NCBI GenBank assembly: GCA_903890265.1
Contig: CAITAM010000443.1
Location: 1 to 38,590, forward strand
Direction: 5' to 3'
DNA length: 38,590 nucleotides
DNA from: an uncultured Pseudomonadota bacterium
Lineage (GTDB): Bacteria > Pseudomonadota > Gammaproteobacteria > Steroidobacterales > Steroidobacteraceae
Shown here: positions 19,883 to 28,134 of the stretch, piece after piece
Layout of the letters: every line of letters begins with the position of its first letter
Position numbering within the stretch: the stretch's first letter is position 1
Notes under the pieces: generated by a model
What the model was told of the DNA's origin: nothing
What the model saw: the letters and a program-made list of their open reading frames with translations, nothing else
Databases searched by the model: none
Program-made: the position numbers and the translations under genes

Positions 19883-21264
19883 GGTCCGGCAGCGGGCGTA
19901 AAGCGCATCTCCACCAGCTGCTTGGCCATCGCCGCCTGGTTCCAGGTGGCGGCATTCACCTCACCCGCCGGCGGATAGCCGCCACCCTTCGCGTGCGCGA
20001 CATGCTGCAGCACGACGCCGATCCGGCCCTGATCGGTGCGCGCAACCGCGGCGAGGTAGTCGGTAAACGCCGGCGAGGCGCGCTGCGACCCCTTCAGGGC
20101 ATCGTCCGCCGGGTTGCCGAGGACGTCGCAATGGGACGCCGGCATGTCGTCGGGTGCCAGCGCGTAGCCCTCCGCCGGATTGCCGGTCAGGCAGAAGTCG
20201 GCGGCGAAGCTCGTGACTCGTACCGTGCCGCTGGCACCGCGGCGCTCGAGCTCGGTGATGAGACCGCGCAGCGCGCCGAGGCGCGCGTCAGCGAGCGGCA
20301 GCTCGCCGTAGCCGTAATGTTCGATGAGGTTCGTCTCGGCCGCGGGCGGCGTCCCGGCGAGGCCGTTGTCGGTGCGCGGCGCGGCGGCCGCGTCGGGCGC
20401 CGGCGCGGCCGTCCTCGTCGCCTCGGCCTTCGTTGCCTCGACCCTCGTTGCCTCGACGCGCGCGCTCGCCTCGAGGGTCGACACCTGCGCCTCGGCGGCA
20501 CGCCGCGCCGCATGCTCGGACCAGGCAACGTAGCCGCTTACCGCCGACACGAGCGCCAGCAGCACGCAAAGCCACGGCCAGGGATTCGCCCGGTGGGCAA
20601 CCGCCGGCACGGCGGCCGGCGCCGTGACCACGGCGGGCGGCCGCTCGGCCGCGAGGCGCGCCGCCAGTCCGTCGACGGTGCCGAGCAGGAAACGCCTGAG
20701 CTCCGCGGACTGCGCGCTGAACAGCGGCTCCACGGCCTCGCGGAGTGCCGCCGGATCGACGGCCGCCCGGACCACGGCGGCAGGCTCGGCCTCGGGCGCG
20801 GCGGGCGGCGGTGTCGCGTCGAGCAGCAGCGGCTGCTGGGCCGTGTCCTCGACGGTGCCCGACGAGCGTTGCGGCAGCAGGTGCAACTGCTCGAGGGCAC
20901 GGGCGACATCGGCCAGTCCCAGTTGCTTTGGCAGGACGCCGGCGGCACCGAGCGCGCGAGCCTGGCCGAGGTACAGGTCACCCCCCTGGGACGTGTACAT
21001 CAGCACCGGAATACTCGCCGTGCGCGGATCGTTCTTGATCGCCTGGACCGCCTGGAAGCCGTCCATGCTCGGCATCAGATGATCCATGAAGATCACGTCC
21101 GGCCGCGCCTCGCCAAGGCGCGTGAGCGCTTCCTCGGCCGATTCCGCGGTATCTACCGCGAAGTCGTATTTCTCGAGAATCTTGCTGAGTACGACCCGTG
21201 CAGACTTCGAATCATCAACGATCAAAGCGCGCTTCTGCACGTTCCGGGGCACCGAGTGGAGCAA
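19879..21264 (-). CDS. Response-regulator receiver domain fused to TM helix, coiled coil and putative periplasmic domain
   Basis: REC motifs (LIVDDSKSARVVLSKIL, VIFMDHLMPSMDGFQAV, PVLMYTS, GVLPKQ); TM WPWLCVLLALVSAVSGYVAW; ATGA overlap with downstream yheT-like gene. Confidence 0.82.
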   Translation of the reverse strand: MLHSVPRNVQKRALIVDDSKSARVVLSKILEKYDFAVDTAESAEEALTRLGEARPDVIFMDHLMPSMDGFQAVQAIKNDPRTASIPVLMYTSQGGDLYLGQARALGAAGVLPKQLGLADVARALEQLHLLPQRSSGTVEDTAQQPLLLDATPPPAAPEAEPAAVVRAAVDPAALREAVEPLFSAQSAELRRFLLGTVDGLAARLAAERPPAVVTAPAAVPAVAHRANPWPWLCVLLALVSAVSGYVAWSEHAARRAAEAQVSTLEASARVEATRVEATKAEATRTAAPAPDAAAAPRTDNGLAGTPPAAETNLIEHYGYGELPLADARLGALRGLITELERRGASGTVRVTSFAADFCLTGNPAEGYALAPDDMPASHCDVLGNPADDALKGSQRASPAFTDYLAAVARTDQGRIGVVLQHVAHAKGGGYPPAGEVNAATWNQAAMAKQLVEMRFTPAAGP

Positions 21265-21337
21265 GTGGAGTCCGATCTTACCTGATCCCCCGCCGCCGTC
21301 TCCTGCCGGCGGCCGCTACCCGCCGTCCAGCGGGTAT

Positions 21338-22234
21338 TCAGCCAAAGCGCGCTGCGGTGATCTCGCCGTCGACCACGCCGACCACGCCGCCCCCGACCCG
21401 GACCTCGATCGCACGGCTGGTGCGGATCGCCCGCAAATGCAGCAACGACGGCCGCGCGAGATGGGCACCCTGCTCGACCCGGACCGCCACCGCATCGTCA
21501 CCGCAGTAACCGGTCTCAACGAGCCAGGCCGCGAGGCACGCGCCCGCACTGCCGGTGGCCGCGTCTTCGGCCTCACCGAAATAGTCGAAGAACGCCCTGG
21601 CCGAAAAGTCGCTGCGCCGGTCGGCGCCGCCGGGGGCAAAGGCAAACACGGCCCGCGCCTCGACCCGGTCGGACACGCCCTTGAGCGCGGCGAGGTTAAG
21701 CACCGCGCGCGCGAGAGCCGCACGGGTCCGCACCGGCACGATGAGATAGCCAAGCCCCGCGGTCACCTCAAGGGCCGGATGCCTGCCGTCGATGTCCGCG
21801 GCCTTCAGCCCGAGCAGGTCCCCGGCTTGTTTGCGCGTCAGCGCGCCGCCGATCGCAGGCACCGGGTGTCGCATCCAGTACAGCTCGCGTGAGCCCGACT
21901 TTTCCAGCACCACCGGGACCCGCGCGGCCGGGAAGTCCAGCATGATGCGCCTCGTCTGCGGGCTGCTCACGAGCTGGCGCAGGACGTGCGCCGTGCCAAG
22001 CGCGGGATGACCGGCGAAGGGCAGTTCGCGCACGGGGGTAAAAATTCGCACGGGCCAGGCGCCGCGGACCGGCGCCGTCGCCGTTACAAAGGTCGTCTCC
22101 GAGAAGTTCATCTCGCGTGCGAACGACAGCATTTGCCGGCTGCTGAGTCCGTCCGCACCCAGCACGACGGCCAGTGAGTTGCCGGCAAACGGCTTGTCGG
22201 TAAAGACGTCGACGATGTGAAGCTTGCGCCGCAT
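21338..22234 (-). CDS. PhzF-family isomerase/epimerase-like protein
   Basis: VDVFTDKPFAGNSLAVVL, REMNFSETTFV, GHPALGTAHVL, EDAATGSAGACLAAWL. Start at 22234 (MRRKLHIVDVF). Confidence 0.92.
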   Translation of the reverse strand: MRRKLHIVDVFTDKPFAGNSLAVVLGADGLSSRQMLSFAREMNFSETTFVTATAPVRGAWPVRIFTPVRELPFAGHPALGTAHVLRQLVSSPQTRRIMLDFPAARVPVVLEKSGSRELYWMRHPVPAIGGALTRKQAGDLLGLKAADIDGRHPALEVTAGLGYLIVPVRTRAALARAVLNLAALKGVSDRVEARAVFAFAPGGADRRSDFSARAFFDYFGEAEDAATGSAGACLAAWLVETGYCGDDAVAVRVEQGAHLARPSLLHLRAIRTSRAIEVRVGGGVVGVVDGEITAARFG

Positions 22235-22385
22235 GGGACACCTGCAGAGGTAGGATCCCAGAGAGTAGGCAAACGCGCGCACGGCGACCGCGAAACAACT
22301 CGCGTTTCCGCACTTGATATAACGCGCGCGGCGAAGTGCGCGCCGACCAGGCCCGACGCACCGGATGGCGCGTCGGTGACGGGAC

Positions 22386-23192
22386 CTACTCCCGAAGCCC
22401 CGTGCCGCGGTTCATCAGGGTGACGGCGACCGCGAACAGCGCGGCCGCGAGCGCCGTCATGATCGCAATACTCAGCGTCACGTCGACGTCCGAGACGCCG
22501 AGGAAGCCGTAGCGGAAGCTGTTCACCATGTACAGGATCGGGTTCAGGTGCGATGCGCGCTGCGCCCACGGCGGCAGCAGGCTGATCGAGTAGAAGACCC
22601 CGCCAAGGTAGGTGAGCGGCGTGAGGATGAACGTCGGGAACCAGGAAATGTGATCGAAGTTCTTGGCAAACACGCCGTTGATGAAGCCGCCCAGCGAAAA
22701 CGTGATGGAGGTCAGCAGCACCGCCAGCACGATGATGCCGACATGATGGACCGTCAGGTGGGTGAAAAACAGCGCAACGACCGTCACGCAGCCGCCGACG
22801 AGGAAGCCGCGCACGAGACCGCCCGTGACGTAACCGAGGACGATCAGCCAGTTCGGCAGCGGTGAGACGAGGAGTTCCTCGATGTGTTTACCGAAGCGGG
22901 CACCGAAGAAGGAGGAGACCACGTTGCCGAAGGAGTTGGTGATGACGGACATCATGATCAGTCCGGGCGCGATGTACTGCATGTAATCGTAGCCCCCCAT
23001 CGCGCCGATCCGCTTGCCGATGAGGCTGCCGAAGATGACGAAGTAGAGTGTCGCCGTCACGGCCGGCGGCAGGAGCGTCTGCGCCCAGATGCGGACGATC
23101 CGATGGAACTCGCGCCGGACAATCGTCTCGAACCCGATCCAGTCCTTGCGCGCAATGCTGCCGGCGACGCCCGGTACGCGGTTGTCGCTCAC
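22386..23192 (-). CDS. ABC-2 type transporter permease (YadH-like)
   Basis: Hydrophobic ABC-2 permease pattern; 4-bp overlap with upstream ATPase gene. Confidence 0.88.
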   Translation of the reverse strand: MSDNRVPGVAGSIARKDWIGFETIVRREFHRIVRIWAQTLLPPAVTATLYFVIFGSLIGKRIGAMGGYDYMQYIAPGLIMMSVITNSFGNVVSSFFGARFGKHIEELLVSPLPNWLIVLGYVTGGLVRGFLVGGCVTVVALFFTHLTVHHVGIIVLAVLLTSITFSLGGFINGVFAKNFDHISWFPTFILTPLTYLGGVFYSISLLPPWAQRASHLNPILYMVNSFRYGFLGVSDVDVTLSIAIMTALAAALFAVAVTLMNRGTGLRE

Positions 23193-24121
23193 GACGCCGC
23201 CCCTTCGGCAGGTGTGTGGCTGACGAGGCGCATGAAGAGTTCCTCGAGCCGGTTGACCTTGTTACGCATCGAGACGGTGTCGATGCCCTGCGCGGCAAGC
23301 CGGACGAAGATGTCATTCAGGCCACGGTCCTTGGTCACGTCGATCTCCAGCGTGTTCGGATCCACGAGCCGACAGGCGTAGCCCGCCAGCACTGGCGCAG
23401 CCGACAGCGGCGCACGCACGTTGACGACGAAGGTTTCCGCCTGCAGCTTCATGAGCACGTTGCTCATGAGGTCGTTTTCGATGATGCGGCCCTTGTCGAT
23501 GATCGCCACCTGGCGGCAGAGCGTCTCGGCCTCCTCGAGGTAGTGGGTCGTCAGGATGATCGTCACGCCACGCTCGTTCGTTTCCCGCAGAAACTCCCAC
23601 ATCGTCCGGCGGATCTCGATATCCACCCCGGCGGTGGGTTCATCGAGTATCAGGAGCTGCGGTTCGTGCACGAGCGCTCGCGCAATCATCAGCCGGCGCT
23701 TCATCCCGCCCGAGAGGGCGCGGGCAATGCTGTTGCGCTTCTCCCACAGACTCAGCTTCTTCAGGTAGGTCTCCGCGCGCTCCCGCGCGATGTGCCGCGG
23801 AATGCCGTAGAACCCTGCCTGGTTGGTCAGGATCGACTCGCAGGTCTCGAACTGGTTGAAGTTGATTTCCTGCGGCACCACGCCGATGCACGACTTGGCC
23901 CGTTCGAGCTCCGTGTCGATGTCGTAGCCAAAGACCGAGACGCGCCCACCGCTCTTGCGCACCAGCGAGGTGACAATGCCGATCGTCGTGGTCTTGCCGG
24001 CGCCGTTCGGGCCGAGCAGGGCGAAGAAGTCGCCCGGCCGGACCCGAAGGTCAATGCCCTTCAGCGCCTCGACCCCGTTGGCGTAACGTTTGGTCAGCTG
24101 AGCGATCGCAAGAGCGTCCAT
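23189..24121 (-). CDS. ABC transporter ATP-binding protein (YadG-like)
   Basis: Walker A GPNGAGKTTTIG, signature LSGGMKRRLMIARAL, Walker B LLILDEPTAGVD. Confidence 0.95.
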   Translation of the reverse strand: MDALAIAQLTKRYANGVEALKGIDLRVRPGDFFALLGPNGAGKTTTIGIVTSLVRKSGGRVSVFGYDIDTELERAKSCIGVVPQEINFNQFETCESILTNQAGFYGIPRHIARERAETYLKKLSLWEKRNSIARALSGGMKRRLMIARALVHEPQLLILDEPTAGVDIEIRRTMWEFLRETNERGVTIILTTHYLEEAETLCRQVAIIDKGRIIENDLMSNVLMKLQAETFVVNVRAPLSAAPVLAGYACRLVDPNTLEIDVTKDRGLNDIFVRLAAQGIDTVSMRNKVNRLEELFMRLVSHTPAEGAAS

Positions 24122-24204
24122 GGAGCCTCAATTACGCGGAAGTGCGCGCAGGGTACGGTGTCGCCGCGCCCAACCGCAACTCAGCAGAGCCCGGTCACTG
24201 GCCG

Positions 24205-24858
24205 TTAAGGGCGCTTCGGCCCGCCGCTTTGGCGCTTGGGCAGGCTGTCCGCCGCGAGGAGCTGCAGCCCAAGGAGGCGCACCGCCGTCAGCTGCTGGAC
24301 GTTGCCGGTGGCGGCCGCGTCGGCCAGTGCCAGCCAAAAGCCCGTGTGGTCCGGCCAGCGAGCGCCGACAAACGGCGCGACCGACTCGGCGACCCCGTCC
24401 AGTGCAGTCAGCGGCAGGCCACGCCAGACATCCACCACCGCGGGCGCCACGCCGAGCGCGAGGGGTGCTGCCTGGTCGCGCGCCCTGACCAGGTGCCAGG
24501 TGAGGAAAACGGCCAGGCGGCAAAACGCAGCCAGCGGCGCGGCGGCGGGGACCGCGCCGTGGCCGCCGCCCACCACCCGACGCCAGAAGGCCGCGTCGTC
24601 AAAGCGCAGATCGAACAGCGGAAACGGGCTTTCCGCGGCGACGGTGAGCGCCTGCGGCGGCAGTGACGCGAGCAGGCCGGCGGCGCCGAACGCGCCAGTC
24701 CGGCCGGCAGGATCGGGCCCCTCCGCGCGGGGAATGACGGCGAAGAAGGCTCGATTGAGGTCGTGCAGGGTGCGCACCATCTGCGAATCGAGCACGCGCC
24801 GATTGCCGGGGACCAGGGGCGCGCCCTGGTCGCGAACGCCGTCGGTAGGCAGCCACAT
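24205..24858 (-). CDS. FlhD-like protein, apparent tandem duplication of FlhD-like unit
   Basis: MVRTLHDLNRAFFAVI and LLASLPPQALTVAAESPFPLFDLRFD resemble E. coli FlhD ([39 protein letters not shown]). The second half repeats LPLTALDGVAESVAPFVGARWPD...FW. Start at 24858 with GGAG upstream. Confidence 0.65.
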   Translation of the reverse strand: MWLPTDGVRDQGAPLVPGNRRVLDSQMVRTLHDLNRAFFAVIPRAEGPDPAGRTGAFGAAGLLASLPPQALTVAAESPFPLFDLRFDDAAFWRRVVGGGHGAVPAAAPLAAFCRLAVFLTWHLVRARDQAAPLALGVAPAVVDVWRGLPLTALDGVAESVAPFVGARWPDHTGFWLALADAAATGNVQQLTAVRLLGLQLLAADSLPKRQSGGPKRP

Positions 24859-24933
24859 GGATTGGTCTCCGCGCCGTTTCTCTGGAATTGGAGCCGAAAT
24901 CGTCGCTGGTCGGACACCCAAGCCCAACGTATA

Positions 24934-24957
24934 TTTTTGGTGTATTTATACCAAAAA
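24934..24957. promoter_or_regulatory. AT-rich inverted repeat TTTTTGGTGTA-TT-TATACCAAAAA in the divergent intergenic region
   Basis: 11-bp arms with one G-T mismatch; centred between the FlhD-like and FlhC-like start codons. Confidence 0.65.
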
Positions 24958-24986
24958 ATAACCGCCCGACGACCGAGGGGAACGCG

Positions 24987-25559
24987 ATGCGCCTGACGGA
25001 TGACCGCTACAGCCGCGACTGGCGGCGGATGGAACTGGCCGTGCGAATGATCGGCCACGAGGCGCGCACCGGCACGATCCGGCAGTGGACGGGGCTGTCG
25101 GACGACCGAATCCGCAAGCTCTACCGCACGTACCTCGAGTCCGCCCCGGCCACCACCCCGGTGCGCCGGCACCGCGGCAAAACCCCGACCCAGACCGGTT
25201 ATTTCCTGCGCAACCGCGAACTGCGGCGGCACGCGGCGCTGCTTGCCGGCATCTATACGCGGCTTGGATTGCTCGATCTCGACGCGGTGACCGGCCTTCC
25301 GGTTCGCCGCGGTCCCCCGCTCGCGTGGGCGCCGCTCGCGCTGACCGCCTACGAGGCCTACCTTGATCTGTGTCCGGCGGTGCGCATTTCCTTCGAACAC
25401 GCGAGCCAGCTACTGAACGCGCTGTGGATCGCCACCGAGCTCGATCTGGCACCCTGCTGCCGGTGCTCGGCCCTGATGCTGGTCGACCGGCTGCGTCGTT
25501 CGGCGAGTCCGTGCACCTTTTGTGAGACACCGGCGCCCGGCGGTTCGGCAGACGGCTGA
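24987..25559 (+). CDS. FlhC-like transcriptional regulator
   Basis: MELAVRMIGHEARTGTIRQWTGLSDDRIRKLYRTYL (cf. FlhC [32 protein letters not shown]), YEAYLDLCP, and C-terminal CCRC...CTFC cysteines as in FlhC zinc site. Start 24987 with GAGGGG SD. Confidence 0.82.
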   Translation: MRLTDDRYSRDWRRMELAVRMIGHEARTGTIRQWTGLSDDRIRKLYRTYLESAPATTPVRRHRGKTPTQTGYFLRNRELRRHAALLAGIYTRLGLLDLDAVTGLPVRRGPPLAWAPLALTAYEAYLDLCPAVRISFEHASQLLNALWIATELDLAPCCRCSALMLVDRLRRSASPCTFCETPAPGGSADG

Positions 25560-25588
25560 GCGACTGTCGAGAGAATGCAGCACAGGTA

Positions 25589-25613
25589 ACGCTAGACTCC
25601 TCACGCTAGACTC
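25589..25613 (+). repeat. Tandem direct repeat ACGCTAGACTC-(3 nt)-ACGCTAGACTC upstream of nudC
   Basis: Two identical 11-mers, each containing a TAGACT (-10-like) hexamer. Confidence 0.6.
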
Positions 25614-25650
25614 GCCGCAGGCCCGCGCAGATCCCGACGGTGACCCCGCC

Positions 25651-26595
25651 ATGCACGATCGATCCCCTCGCCGCGCCCCGCACCTGTACGCGGGACCTTA
25701 TCTCGACCGCGGCGGCGACAAGCGAAAGGACGCGGCGTGGATCGAGGCCGCCCTGCACGCGCCGCAGGCCCGCTTTGTGCCGGTCTGGCGCAGCCTGAAC
25801 CTCGTGACCGTCAGTGACGCACGGCGGGCCGTGCTCTACCCGAAAGCCGCGATCAGCCCCTGGCTGTCGCACCAGCCCCCCATCTTTCTCGGCCAGTTCC
25901 GCGAACACGCGTGTTTCGCCGTGGAACTGCCGGCGACCGATCAGCCGTCGCTGGAGGGTGACTTCGTCGACCTGCGCCTGGCGGGCGGCGACCTCGAGGC
26001 GGACGAGGCGGGCCTGCTGGCCTACGCGCGGGCTCTGGTTTACTGGCGCTCCCGGCACCGGTTCTGCGGTGCCTGTGGCGCCGCCACGCGCCCGACGGAT
26101 GGCGGGCAGGTGATGACCTGCACGAGCGAATCCTGCGCGCAGCAGAGCTTTCCGCGCCTTGACCCGGCCATCATCGTGCTGGTGTCGGACGGTGAGCGGG
26201 CCCTGCTCGGCCGCCAGGCCTCGTGGCCTGCGGGGCGCTACTCGACGCTCGCGGGATTCGTCGAGCCGGGGGAGTCGCTGGAAGACGCGGTCGTGCGCGA
26301 GGTGGCCGAAGAGGCGGGCGTCGCCGTCACCCACCTCCACTACCACTCGTCCCAGCCCTGGCCGTTTCCGTCGTCGCTGATGGTCGGCTTTGAGGCCGGT
26401 GCCGCGGCTGACGAGCCGGTGGTGGGTGAAGAGCTTGAGGACGCGCGCTGGTTCACCCGCGCAGAGATCGCCGCGGGCGTCATCAAGCTGCCACCGAGGC
26501 TGTCGATCTCGTTCCGCCTCATCGAGCACTGGTACGACGCCGAGGGCTACAGCCTCGGTACGGATCTGGACAGGCTGGCAGGCCGCGCTCGTTGA
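25651..26595 (+). CDS. nudC: NADH pyrophosphatase (NudC-type Nudix hydrolase)
   Basis: Zn ribbon FCGACGAATRPTDGGQVMTCTSESCAQ and Nudix box GFVEPGESLEDAVVREVAEEAGV. Confidence 0.94.
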   Translation: MHDRSPRRAPHLYAGPYLDRGGDKRKDAAWIEAALHAPQARFVPVWRSLNLVTVSDARRAVLYPKAAISPWLSHQPPIFLGQFREHACFAVELPATDQPSLEGDFVDLRLAGGDLEADEAGLLAYARALVYWRSRHRFCGACGAATRPTDGGQVMTCTSESCAQQSFPRLDPAIIVLVSDGERALLGRQASWPAGRYSTLAGFVEPGESLEDAVVREVAEEAGVAVTHLHYHSSQPWPFPSSLMVGFEAGAAADEPVVGEELEDARWFTRAEIAAGVIKLPPRLSISFRLIEHWYDAEGYSLGTDLDRLAGRAR

Positions 26596-27371
26596 TCCCG
26601 CCGCTGGCGCTCGCGGCCACGGTAGCCGCCGCCTTTGCCGCCGGCGTCATTGATGCGATGGTGGGTGGCGGCGGCCTGCTGCAGCTGCCCGCGCTTTTCG
26701 CTGCCCTGCCCGGCACCGCACCGCCCACGCTGCTCGGCACCAGCAAGCTCGCCGGATTCATGGGCACCGGGGCGGCTGCGTGGCGTTACGGGCGTCACGT
26801 CCCGCTGCCCGCCCGGGTCATTGCCCCCGGCTGCGCGCTCGGTATCGCCGGCGGACTGCTGGGTGCCGCGCTCGCGACGCACACAAGCCCCGCCCTCTAC
26901 CGACCACTGGTACCGGTACTGCTCATTACCGTGCTGCTGCTCTCGCTCGCCGCGCGCGGCTTCGGTCTCGCACACCAGCCGCGCTACGACGGCCGCCGGC
27001 TGCCGGCCGCCCTCGCCGGCGTGAGCCTCATCGCCGTGTACGACGGCTTCTTCGGCCCCGGCACCGGCACGTTCCTGATGTTCATGCTCATACGCGTGCT
27101 GGGCTTTGATTTCCTGCATGCCTCGGCCATGGCGAGGGTCCTGAACGTCGCGACCAACCTCGCCGCACTGGCGTGGTTCTGCGCGCACGGCACCGTACTG
27201 CCCGCGCTGGGCTTGACTATGGGCGTGGCCAACGTCTGCGGCGCGCTGATCGGGACGCGCCTTGCACTGCGCGGCGGCTCGCCGCTGGTGCGCAAAGCCT
27301 TTGTCTTCGTGGTCGCGCTGCTCATTGTCAAAACGGCCGTTGATGCGTGGCCCTTGTTCCGGTTGCCGTGA
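26592..27371 (+). CDS. TSUP family (TauE/SafE-like) permease
   Basis: AAGVIDAMVGGGGLLQLPALFAALPGTAPPTLLGTSKLAGFMGT; multi-TM; TTG start overlapping the nudC stop. Confidence 0.9.
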   Translation: MIPPLALAATVAAAFAAGVIDAMVGGGGLLQLPALFAALPGTAPPTLLGTSKLAGFMGTGAAAWRYGRHVPLPARVIAPGCALGIAGGLLGAALATHTSPALYRPLVPVLLITVLLLSLAARGFGLAHQPRYDGRRLPAALAGVSLIAVYDGFFGPGTGTFLMFMLIRVLGFDFLHASAMARVLNVATNLAALAWFCAHGTVLPALGLTMGVANVCGALIGTRLALRGGSPLVRKAFVFVVALLIVKTAVDAWPLFRLP

Positions 27372-27416
27372 CGGCGTCACCCGACCGGGCGAGCCAAGCG
27401 TGTATCCTCCTGCCGC

Positions 27417-28127
27417 ATGTGTCTGCTGGTGCTCGCCTACCAAGTCCTCGCCGACTGCCCGCTGCTGCTCGCCGGCAACCGCGACGAGCAGCACGCCCGC
27501 GCGAGCGCGCCGCTGCAGTGGTGGCCGGACGGCGACCTGGTTGCCGGCCGTGACCTCGTCGCCGGCGGGACGTGGCTCGGCGCCGCGCGCGACGGGCGGT
27601 TCGCGGTCGTGACCAACTTCCCGACGCTGCCGGCACCGGCCAACGCGCCCTCGCGCGGCCAGCTGGTGCCCGGGTTTCTGCGCACCCGCGCCACCCCACT
27701 CGAGTACCTCGATGAACTCAGCCGCCAGGGCGCGCGCTATGCCGGATTTACGCTGCTGGTCGGCGATACGACCGGAGTAGCCTGCTACTCGAATGCGGAC
27801 CAGGTCGTGCGCGCGTTGTCTGCCGGTGTATACGGCATCGGCAACGGCCCCCTGAACGAGGACCGCCGGCGCCTGAACGATGCCCGCTCGGAAGTCACCG
27901 GGCTGCTGAACGGCGGGCGGGCCGACACCGCTTCGCTCGTTGACCTGTTCCGCCGTGCCGACGGTGTTCGTGGCGAGACACCGTTTCTGAGCGCCGGCGC
28001 CTATGGCACCCGATGCACCAGCGTGCTGCGGCTTTCTGGCACGAGCATGTCACTCGAAGAAGTGGCTTACGGGCCGGACGGCACCGTGGCGACGACCTCT
28101 GCCGAACGCTGGACGCTGGCGCCCTGA
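27417..28127 (+). CDS. NRDE (TANGO2-like) family protein
   Basis: MCLLVLAYQ...LLLAGNRDEQHARASAPLQWW; GIGNGPLN; GTRCTSVL. Confidence 0.92.
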   Translation: MCLLVLAYQVLADCPLLLAGNRDEQHARASAPLQWWPDGDLVAGRDLVAGGTWLGAARDGRFAVVTNFPTLPAPANAPSRGQLVPGFLRTRATPLEYLDELSRQGARYAGFTLLVGDTTGVACYSNADQVVRALSAGVYGIGNGPLNEDRRRLNDARSEVTGLLNGGRADTASLVDLFRRADGVRGETPFLSAGAYGTRCTSVLRLSGTSMSLEEVAYGPDGTVATTSAERWTLAP

Positions 28128-28134
28128 CGCTCCC

